A stretch of 64,000 nucleotides of DNA, from the NCBI GenBank assembly GCA_017431225.1, contig JAFRLM010000022.1, forward strand, positions 1 to 64,000, read 5' to 3'. The notes beneath the pieces were generated by a model. That model was not told where the DNA came from, made no database searches, and was given only the letters and a program-made list of their open reading frames with translations. The DNA is from Erysipelotrichaceae bacterium (lineage in GTDB: Bacteria; Bacillota_I; Bacilli_A; Erysipelotrichales; Erysipelotrichaceae). The position numbers were made by a program, and so were the translations under genes. The stretch's first letter is position 1. The number at the start of each line of letters is the position of its first letter. Shown piece after piece: positions 15,517-21,832 of this stretch.

Positions 15517-16413
15517 ATGAACAAAAATTCCCTTTTGTCCATGCGCGATCTGAGCGCAGAAGAGATCATGACGATCCTCAATGATGCTTTATTATTCGAT
15601 GAAAAATATCAGGATTGGCAATTACCTTGCCGGAAGGCATTGGTAGCCAATCTTTTTTATGAGTCATCGACCCGCACCCATTATTCCTTTGAAAGCGCTG
15701 AGCTCCAGCTTGGCTGCAAGGTCGCTGACATCGCTGTATCCCAGAGCTCTGTCACCAAGGGTGAAACGCTCTATGACACAGTCAAGACCCTCGAGGCGGT
15801 CGGTTACGACGCAGTCGTGATCCGTCATCCTCAGGACGCATACTATAAAGAACTCGAAAATGTGAAAATCCCGATCCTCAACGGCGGCGACGGCGCCGGC
15901 GATCATCCGACCCAGTGCCTGCTCGATCTTCTGACGATGTACAAGGAATTCGGTACCCTGAAGGGACTGAATGTCGTCATCTGCGGCGACATCCTGCACA
16001 GCCGTGTCGCTTCCAGCAATAAGGAAGCTCTGGAAAAGCTCGGCTCCACCGTCCGTTTTGCCGGACCGAAGGAATGGCAGAGAGAAGGTTTCCCGGTCGT
16101 TGATCTCGATGAGGTGATCTCCGAAGTCGACGTTGTCATGATGCTGCGCATCCAGCGCGAAAGAGGCGCTGCTCTGACCGATATGAAGGACGATGAATCC
16201 TATCTTGAGAAATACGGTCTTTCCAAAGCCCGCTACGCAAAACTGAAAGATACCGCGATCGTCATGCATCCGGCACCGGTCAACCGCGGTGTCGAGATCG
16301 ACACCGATCTCGTCGAAGCGGAAAAGAGCCGTATCTTCCCGCAGATGTCCAATGGCGTTCTCGTCAGAAAGGCTGTCATCAAAAGAGCCTTCGGCTTCGA
16401 GAGCTTTGAATGA
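15517..16413 (+). CDS. pyrB: Aspartate carbamoyltransferase catalytic subunit
   Basis: A 298-residue transferase that joins carbamoyl phosphate and L-aspartate to carbamoyl-aspartate, the first committed step of pyrimidine synthesis. The carbamoyl-phosphate loop YESSTRTHYSFE is at residues about 48-59, GDHPTQCLLDLL at about 128-139, MLRIQRER and MHPAPVNRGVEI in the aspartate domain. Length fits the PyrB family. It has a TATAAT promoter of its own and a GGAGGA ribosome site. Its last codon and stop overlap the pyrC start (ATGA), so the two are translationally coupled. No regulatory chain gene (pyrI) follows, as usual in Bacillota. Confidence 0.97.
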   Translation: MNKNSLLSMRDLSAEEIMTILNDALLFDEKYQDWQLPCRKALVANLFYESSTRTHYSFESAELQLGCKVADIAVSQSSVTKGETLYDTVKTLEAVGYDAVVIRHPQDAYYKELENVKIPILNGGDGAGDHPTQCLLDLLTMYKEFGTLKGLNVVICGDILHSRVASSNKEALEKLGSTVRFAGPKEWQREGFPVVDLDEVISEVDVVMMLRIQRERGAALTDMKDDESYLEKYGLSKARYAKLKDTAIVMHPAPVNRGVEIDTDLVEAEKSRIFPQMSNGVLVRKAVIKRAFGFESFE

Positions 16414-17678
16414 AAAAAGTGATCCGCAATGCGGAAGTCCTTTACGAAGGACGTCTGCAGAAAAAAGAGGTCCTCTTCGATGAGACGATGATCCTTGAAG
16501 TCGCCGACCATGTGGAAGCGGAAGCGGAAGAGATCGACGGCAGCGGCCTGACCCTGCTGCCGGGACTGATCGATGTCCACGCCCATCTGCGTGAACCGGG
16601 TCACGAGGAAAAAGAAACGATCGCCAGCGGCTCCAGAGCAGCCGCGGCAGGCGGTTTTACGACGATCATGGCGATGCCGAATATCGACCCCTTTCCGGAC
16701 AATATCGAAACGGCCTCAGCTTATCTGAAAAAGATCGAAAGCGACGCTGTCGTGAATGTGCTTCCCTATGGTACGATTACCTGCAAAGAAGCCGGCAGGA
16801 TCCCGGCGGACTACGAAGGTCTGAAAGCTCTCGGCATCCGCTGGTTCTCGGATGACGGGGTAGGGGTAGCCGATGAAGCTGTCATGCGTGAAGCAATGAC
16901 AAAGGCAAAAGCGGCGGATGTCCTTTTTGCCTGTCATACTGAAGATATGAATTACCGCAAACCCGGCGCTTCTGTCCATGAAGCTGCCTTTGCGGAAAAG
17001 ATGGGATGGCTCGGAATTCCTTCCGCCTGTGAAAGCGCGCAGCTAATCCGCGATCTGAAGATCGCGAAAGAGATCGGTCTGCGTTATCATGGCTGTCACA
17101 TCTCCGCGATCGAAAGCGTTGAAGCTTTACGGAAAGTAAAAAGAGAAGGAGCGGATGTTTCCGCGGAGGTCACCGCGCATCATCTGCTTCTCGAGAATAC
17201 CGATGTGCGCGGCACGAACTGGAAAATGAACCCGCCGTTACGCACTCACGAAGACAGAATGTCGCTGATCGAAGCGCTGGAAGACGGGACCCTTGATTTC
17301 ATTGCCAGCGACCACGCGCCGCACACAGAAGCGGATAAGGATAAGCCGATGGCTGCGGCAGCATTCGGGATCGTCTCTCTGGAGACAAGCTTCGCTCTGC
17401 TGTATACCGAATTTGTTGTCCGCGAGAAGCGCTGGACGCTTGCGCAGCTGATCGACTGGATGTCCTATCTGCCCGCGAAACGCTTTGGTCTCGGCAAAAG
17501 AGGAAAGATCGAAGCCGGCTGGGATGCGGACCTGATCCTGGCGGACCTCAGCAGTGAGAGAAGGATCAAAGCGAAGGATTTCTTCTCCAAAGGACGGAAC
17601 ACACCGTTTGACGGCTGGAGCGTCAACGCGACGGTCAAGGAAACATTCGTCGGCGGCAGATCCGTCTACAAAAAATAA
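16410..17678 (+). CDS. pyrC: Dihydroorotase (type I)
   Basis: A 422-residue zinc amidohydrolase that cyclises carbamoyl-aspartate to dihydroorotate. The metal motif DVHAHLREPG (about residues 52-61), the EVTAHHLLLE segment and the late SDHAPHT motif are all present, and the length fits the class I dihydroorotases found with ATCase in Bacillota. The start overlaps the pyrB stop by four bases. Later pathway genes (pyrD, pyrE, pyrF) are not in the window, so the route is only partly clustered. Confidence 0.96.
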   Translation: MKKVIRNAEVLYEGRLQKKEVLFDETMILEVADHVEAEAEEIDGSGLTLLPGLIDVHAHLREPGHEEKETIASGSRAAAAGGFTTIMAMPNIDPFPDNIETASAYLKKIESDAVVNVLPYGTITCKEAGRIPADYEGLKALGIRWFSDDGVGVADEAVMREAMTKAKAADVLFACHTEDMNYRKPGASVHEAAFAEKMGWLGIPSACESAQLIRDLKIAKEIGLRYHGCHISAIESVEALRKVKREGADVSAEVTAHHLLLENTDVRGTNWKMNPPLRTHEDRMSLIEALEDGTLDFIASDHAPHTEADKDKPMAAAAFGIVSLETSFALLYTEFVVREKRWTLAQLIDWMSYLPAKRFGLGKRGKIEAGWDADLILADLSSERRIKAKDFFSKGRNTPFDGWSVNATVKETFVGGRSVYKK

Positions 17679-17698
17679 ACGACCGAAACAAGAAAGGG

Positions 17699-17730
17699 AA
17701 ACAGGCAGCTCAGCTGCTTGTTTCTTCTTT
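17699..17730 (+). terminator. Rho-independent terminator after pyrC
   Basis: An 11-bp stem with one G-T pair (17699-17709 with 17713-17723), TCA loop and a pyrimidine-rich tail. Confidence 0.75.
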
Positions 17731-17745
17731 TCGGGCAAAATGCGT

Positions 17746-17751
17746 TAGTAT
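17746..17751 (+). promoter_or_regulatory. Candidate -10 element for a leaderless message
   Basis: TAGTAT lies exactly six bases before the ATG of the deformylase-like gene, and no Shine-Dalgarno sequence is present. The same 6-base spacing occurs before hypB and the DUF1294 gene. Confidence 0.4.
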
Positions 17752-17757
17752 AGAAAT

Positions 17758-18168
17758 ATGATAAGACCGATCGTCCGTGACCGTTTTCTGTTATCCAAAA
17801 AAGCTTCGTCGGCAACAAAAGCCGATCTTACGATCGCGCAGGATCTGCGGGATACGCTTTCCGCGCACCGGAACAACTGCGTCGGCATGGCGGCGAATAT
17901 GATCGGCTTTCCAAAGCGGATCATCATCGTCTCGCTCGGTTTCTTTGATCTGGTGATGCTGAATCCGGTGATCACGGAAAAGAAAGAGACTTACAAGGCA
18001 GAAGAGGGGTGTCTTTCCCTTGCGGGAGTGCGGACAGCGACACGCTATCAGCGGATCAGTGTCCGCTACCAGGACGAGGAGCTGAAATGGCATACGCAGG
18101 AGTTCAGCGGACAGACCGCCCAGATCGTCCAGCATGAGTGTGACCATCTGGAAGGGATCCTGATCTGA
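17758..18168 (+). CDS. Peptide deformylase-like protein
   Basis: A short (136-residue) member of the polypeptide deformylase family, which removes the formyl group from new proteins. Motif II (EGCLS, about residues 82-86) and the zinc motif III (QHECDHLEG, near the end) are intact. Motif I, normally GxGLAAxQ, reads VGMAANMIG, so the glutamine that stabilises the transition state is replaced by Met. This suggests a divergent subfamily whose deformylase activity is uncertain; a second, canonical def gene would be expected elsewhere in the genome. No ribosome site precedes the ATG. The following carboxymuconolactone decarboxylase-like gene starts 39 bases later. Confidence 0.82.
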   Translation: MIRPIVRDRFLLSKKASSATKADLTIAQDLRDTLSAHRNNCVGMAANMIGFPKRIIIVSLGFFDLVMLNPVITEKKETYKAEEGCLSLAGVRTATRYQRISVRYQDEELKWHTQEFSGQTAQIVQHECDHLEGILI

Positions 18169-18206
18169 ATAATAAAGGAACGATAGATGACAGAAAGGAC
18201 AGAAAA

Positions 18207-18548
18207 ATGAACGAAAAAGAAAAGAAAGAGAAGATCGTACAGACAGCCGGACGTGAGCAGCTTGGTGAATTCGCGCCGATGTTCGCCCATCTCAACGATG
18301 ATGTGCTTTTTGGGGAAGTATGGAACGAAGACGCGATCGATGTCAAAACGAAATGCATCGTTACGGTCGTTTCCCTGATGGCTTCAGGGATCACTGATTC
18401 CTCTCTGAATTACCATCTGCAGAACGCGAAAGCGCATGGTGTTACCAAAGAAGAGATCGCCGCGATCATTACCCATGCGACGATGTACACCGGCTGGCCG
18501 AAGGGCTGGCCTGTCTTCCGCCTGGCCAAGGAAATCTGGAAAGACTAA
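18207..18548 (+). CDS. Carboxymuconolactone decarboxylase family protein
   Basis: A 113-residue single-domain protein of the CMD family (AhpD-like fold). The conserved core is visible: DDVLFGEVWNED, then LMASGITDSSLNYHLQNAKAHGVTKEEI (in pieces) and THATMYTGWPKGW. There is no CxxC pair, so it belongs with the gamma-carboxymuconolactone decarboxylase-type proteins rather than the disulfide reductase AhpD. These proteins are common in anaerobes and mostly unassigned. Probably read from the same transcript as the deformylase-like gene; a bidirectional terminator follows. Confidence 0.88.
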   Translation: MNEKEKKEKIVQTAGREQLGEFAPMFAHLNDDVLFGEVWNEDAIDVKTKCIVTVVSLMASGITDSSLNYHLQNAKAHGVTKEEIAAIITHATMYTGWPKGWPVFRLAKEIWKD

Positions 18549-18588
18549 AAAATCCGCGTTTTGCGCGGAACAATGATCTATGAACGAA

Positions 18589-18614
18589 CAAAGCCGGAAA
18601 TCATCCGGCTTTGT
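18589..18614. terminator. Bidirectional terminator
   Basis: A 10-bp perfect stem, CAAAGCCGGA (18589-18598) with TCCGGCTTTG (18604-18613), between convergent genes. Confidence 0.8.
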
Positions 18615-18618
18615 TCTG

Positions 18619-19356
18619 TTAAAGGAAGAGCAAGGAGATACCTTTGAAAAAGATAAAGAATATATGGATCATCACAATGCAGAAGCATACGAGACCGATC
18701 GTATAGGCGAAGCCGCCTTTCGTCTTGTTCCAGATCACTTCCAGCAGCGGGTTGCCGTAGGTATCGCGTAAAAACATGAAATTCTTATTGAATACCACAT
18801 CGATCACGTAGATCACCGCCGCCAGCAGGATGACGTTGAAGATGGATCTCCAGACGCCCGCGTAGGTGAGCGGGATCTCCCCGTAAACGAAGCGGGTCAG
18901 GATATAGGCGATGATCAGTCCGTGATAGACGAACTGATGGATCGTATAGAAGTTGCATGCCGGCAGGGTGGATGTCGTCGGAAACAGTATCGCCATGATC
19001 GCTGCCGGAAGGAACAACGTCAGCAGCATATCCGGGAAGACCGTATTGCCGGTCCAGAAGGAATCGCAGACGATGAAATAGGCGGCGAAGCTGCAGATCT
19101 CCAGAGGGAGATAATCCGTAAGCTTGACCTCGGAAAAGCCGATCAGCACCATCTTTATAACTTCGATCACCATCAGGGTGATGCCGATCGAGCGCAGAAG
19201 AAAAGTCTTTTCTGCCGGAGCGCATCTGCCGTAGAGAAAGGCAGTGCCGATCACCATTGCGGCTGTGATCGCCAACCATATGAAATGTCCTGGTCGGAAC
19301 TGGCCATATCCCACGCCCTCGGGCATGGTTTCTTTATGTGTCCAGAAGTGTTTCAT
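18619..19356 (-). CDS. YwaF/TIGR02206 family integral membrane protein
   Basis: A 245-residue protein with about seven membrane helices. The first cytoplasmic segment GYGQFRPGHFIWLAI, the motif LPLEICSFAAYF in the middle and the late NPLLEVIWNKTKGGFAY stretch match the YwaF (TMEM164-like) family of unknown function. It is a single-gene unit on the minus strand, convergent with the preceding pair and divergent from the methyltransferase gene. Confidence 0.85.
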   Translation of the reverse strand: MKHFWTHKETMPEGVGYGQFRPGHFIWLAITAAMVIGTAFLYGRCAPAEKTFLLRSIGITLMVIEVIKMVLIGFSEVKLTDYLPLEICSFAAYFIVCDSFWTGNTVFPDMLLTLFLPAAIMAILFPTTSTLPACNFYTIHQFVYHGLIIAYILTRFVYGEIPLTYAGVWRSIFNVILLAAVIYVIDVVFNKNFMFLRDTYGNPLLEVIWNKTKGGFAYTIGLVCFCIVMIHIFFIFFKGISLLFL

Positions 19357-19436
19357 CTATTTAGATTATAAGGTATCTGCCGTTATCGGGGAATATGCAA
19401 AGTGAACCGTTTATATAAAGAAAGCGAAAAAAGTGC

Positions 19437-19461
19437 TATAATTAGTTAGTTATACCTAACA
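19437..19461 (+). promoter_or_regulatory. -10 element and palindrome before the methyltransferase gene
   Basis: TATAAT at 19437-19442 is followed at once by GTTAG-TTATAC-CTAAC, an inverted repeat with 5-bp arms. Its position just after the -10 element fits an operator. It shares the GTTAG/CTAAC arms with the palindrome upstream of larC. Confidence 0.4.
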
Positions 19462-19479
19462 TATTGACCATACAGGAGG

Positions 19480-20088
19480 ATGCCTATGTTCTGGGACCGC
19501 GTAGCTTTTGTATACGATGTCTTTGTCGAAGTCATCAACCGTAAAACACATAATGCCCTAAAGAAGATCGTCGCGGATCTGATCGGACCGGGGGACGAGG
19601 TGCTGGAGTGCGCCTGCGGGACGGGAATGCTGACGGAAGTGATCGCGCCAAAATGCGCGCATATCACCGCGACGGATCTTTCCGGTAAGATGCTGAAGAG
19701 GGCGGAGAAGAAATGCCGTCAGTATACGAATGTTTCCTTTGCCAAGGCGGATATCGATCAGCTCGCTTTTGTGGACGGGTCTTTCGACAAAGTGATAGCC
19801 GCGAATGTGATCCATCTTTTGGATGATCCGCTGCATGCGCTCAAAGAGCTGGAACGCGTCTGCAGACCGGGAGGGATGCTGATCATCCCGACCTATATGA
19901 ATAAAGAAAAAGGGCAGAGACCGGATGCGTTCTCGGAAACGGTCGGGAAAGCCGGTGCCGATTTCAAACATGATTTCACTTTTGCGGAATATGAAGATTT
20001 CTTTCGCGAGGCGGGATACAGCGATGTAAAGATCCGGCTTGCAGAAGGAAGGATCCCCTGCGCAGTTGCCGTCATCCGCAAACAATAA
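19480..20088 (+). CDS. Class I SAM-dependent methyltransferase
   Basis: A 202-residue methyltransferase. SAM-binding motif I reads VLECACGTGMLTEVI (about residues 40-54), the acidic residue ending strand 2 is in ITATDLS, and motif III-like ANVIHLLDDP follows at about 108-117. The overall size and the start (MFWDRVAFVYDVFVE) resemble UbiE/arsenite-methyltransferase-like small enzymes; the substrate is unknown. AGGAGG precedes the ATG. It is a single gene with its own promoter, and the hypB pair begins 34 bases downstream behind a separate -10 element. Confidence 0.88.
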   Translation: MPMFWDRVAFVYDVFVEVINRKTHNALKKIVADLIGPGDEVLECACGTGMLTEVIAPKCAHITATDLSGKMLKRAEKKCRQYTNVSFAKADIDQLAFVDGSFDKVIAANVIHLLDDPLHALKELERVCRPGGMLIIPTYMNKEKGQRPDAFSETVGKAGADFKHDFTFAEYEDFFREAGYSDVKIRLAEGRIPCAVAVIRKQ

Positions 20089-20110
20089 GAATGTACTCCC
20101 GGTGAAATGG

Positions 20111-20116
20111 TATAAT
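20111..20116 (+). promoter_or_regulatory. -10 element for a probably leaderless hypB message
   Basis: A consensus TATAAT ends six bases before the hypB ATG and there is no Shine-Dalgarno sequence. Transcription should start at or next to the start codon. Confidence 0.5.
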
Positions 20117-20122
20117 TAAACC

Positions 20123-20791
20123 ATGTTAGAGATCTACGAAACAAAGGAAAGAGTCACCGCCGACAATGAGAAAGCCGCGGCGGAGACCAGAGAAAAACTG
20201 AAAGAAAATAAAACTTTTTTTGTGAACCTGATGGCTTCTCCGGGAGCCGGTAAAACGACTTTGCTGAAACAGACGATCGCTGCCCTGAAGGATAAGTACC
20301 GTATCGGCGTCATGGAAGCGGATGTGGATTCCGCAGTCGATGCTGCCGAAATCGAAAAGACCGGTGTCCGGGTGATCCAGCTGCATTCCGGAGGTCTTTG
20401 CCACATGGATGCGGACATGACCCAGCGCGGACTGGAGAAACTTGACCTGAGCGGGCTGGATCTGGTATTCCTCGAGAATATCGGAAATCTCGTCTGCCCG
20501 GCAGAATTCGATGTCGGCGCCCAGATGAAAGCGATGATCCTGTCAGTACCGGAAGGGGATGACAAACCGCTGAAGTATCCGCTGATGTTTCAGGTAAGCA
20601 ATGTTGTGCTCGTCAATAAGATCGACGCGCTGCCGGTCTTTGATTTTGATAAAGAACGGTTTGAAAGAAATGTGAAGACCCGTAATGAAAAAGCACCGGT
20701 CATCTATCTGAGCGCTCTGACTGGCGAGAATGTCGGCGCCTGGACTGCGTATCTTGAAGAAGCGGTCGAAAACTGGAGGAAGAACGCATGA
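20123..20791 (+). CDS. hypB: HypB-type nickel-insertion GTPase, first copy
   Basis: A 222-residue GTPase of the HypB family, which delivers nickel with HypA. The P-loop is SPGAGKTT (about residues 38-45). Metal-site residues of the G domain are kept: Cys-His in GGLCHMDADM (about 92-101) and Cys in ENIGNLVCPAEF (about 114-125). The N-terminal Cys or His-rich nickel store seen in some HypB proteins is absent. The start lacks a ribosome site. The stop overlaps the start of a second hypB (ATGA), and hypA follows. No hydrogenase or urease structural genes are in the window, so the nickel client is not local. Confidence 0.93.
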   Translation: MLEIYETKERVTADNEKAAAETREKLKENKTFFVNLMASPGAGKTTLLKQTIAALKDKYRIGVMEADVDSAVDAAEIEKTGVRVIQLHSGGLCHMDADMTQRGLEKLDLSGLDLVFLENIGNLVCPAEFDVGAQMKAMILSVPEGDDKPLKYPLMFQVSNVVLVNKIDALPVFDFDKERFERNVKTRNEKAPVIYLSALTGENVGAWTAYLEEAVENWRKNA

Positions 20792-21447
20792 AAGTGATCG
20801 AACTGCATCGTTCCGTTACGGAATCCAATGACCGTGACGCGGAGATCCTGCGCAATGAATTAAAGGAAAAAGGCGTCTTCTTCGTAAATCTGATGTCGGC
20901 TGCCGGAAGCGGCAAGACAACGCTCCTCAGCCGCACGATCACCGATCTGAAGGATGAATATCAGATCGCGGTGCTGGAAGCGGATATCGAAGCCAAAGTC
21001 GACGCGGAAAAGATCGAGGCGCTTGGTGCCAGATCGATCCAGGTCCATACCGACGGCATGTGCCATATGGACGCCGGCATGACCCGCCAGGGTCTTGAGG
21101 AAATGGGTCTGGAAGGGATCGATCTCGCTTTTCTGGAGAATATCGGGAACCTTATCTGCCCGGCAGAATTCGCGACCGGCGCCAGCAGGAATGTCATGAT
21201 CCTTTCCGTGCCGGAAGGGGACGACAAGCCGCTGAAATACCCGCTGATGTTCCAGACAAGCGACGTTCTGCTGATCACGAAGATGGACACGATCAGCTTC
21301 TTCAATTTTGATGTCGATAAATGCATTGAGCGTGCCCGCTATCTAAATCCGAAGATCGAGATCTATCCTGTATCTGCGAAGACCGGAGAGGGGATGGAAA
21401 AATGGGAAGACTGGCTCCGGAAAGAGATCAAAGCCTGGAAGGAATAG
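20788..21447 (+). CDS. hypB: HypB-type nickel-insertion GTPase, second copy
   Basis: A 219-residue paralogue of the gene before it, alike over its whole length but clearly diverged. It keeps the P-loop (AAGSGKTT), the Cys-His site (DGMCHMDAGM) and the second Cys (ENIGNLICPAEF). Because HypB works as a GTP-dependent dimer with nickel at the interface, two co-translated copies could form a heterodimer or serve different clients. Both are inferences. It overlaps the first copy by four bases and hypA begins three bases after its stop, so the three genes form one tight operon. Confidence 0.93.
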   Translation: MKVIELHRSVTESNDRDAEILRNELKEKGVFFVNLMSAAGSGKTTLLSRTITDLKDEYQIAVLEADIEAKVDAEKIEALGARSIQVHTDGMCHMDAGMTRQGLEEMGLEGIDLAFLENIGNLICPAEFATGASRNVMILSVPEGDDKPLKYPLMFQTSDVLLITKMDTISFFNFDVDKCIERARYLNPKIEIYPVSAKTGEGMEKWEDWLRKEIKAWKE

Positions 21448-21450
21448 ATC

Positions 21451-21801
21451 ATGCATGAACTGAGTATCGTGACTCACGTCGCCAAAACGCTGGACGAGAT
21501 CGCGGAGGAAAACAAGCTGACGAAGATCGGCTCGGTGACTCTGGAGATCGGAGAAGTATCCGGCATCATCACCGATTACTTCGTCGACTGCTGGAATTAC
21601 TTCAAAGTAAAACATCCGCTTCTCAAGGAAGCGGAGCTGAAACTTGAAACGATCGACGCCATCACGTTCTGTGAAGACTGCAAGCAGGAGTATAAGACGA
21701 TCGAGTACGGCAGAATCTGCCCGTACTGCCACAGCGAACATACCTATCTGCTGCAGGGCAATGAATGCAACATCAAAGAGATCGAAGCAGAAAACGAATA
21801 A
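21451..21801 (+). CDS. hypA: HypA-type nickel chaperone
   Basis: A 116-residue metallochaperone. The invariant N-terminal MHELSIV supplies the nickel ligand His2, and the zinc site is made by two CxxC pairs, CEDC (about 72-75) and CPYC (about 90-93). Length is normal for HypA/HybF. It ends the hypB-hypB-hypA operon and is followed by a bidirectional terminator. In organisms without hydrogenase the HypAB pair can serve urease or other nickel enzymes; larC further right raises the possibility of nickel-pincer enzymes as clients, though LarC itself does not need HypAB in known systems. Confidence 0.95.
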   Translation: MHELSIVTHVAKTLDEIAEENKLTKIGSVTLEIGEVSGIITDYFVDCWNYFKVKHPLLKEAELKLETIDAITFCEDCKQEYKTIEYGRICPYCHSEHTYLLQGNECNIKEIEAENE

Positions 21802-21832
21802 AAAGGAGGAACCATCCGGTTCCTCCTTTCTT
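21802..21832. terminator. Bidirectional terminator
   Basis: A 12-bp perfect stem (21802-21813 with 21818-21829), ATCC loop, A and T tracts on both sides, between the convergent hypA and flavoprotein genes. Confidence 0.88.
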
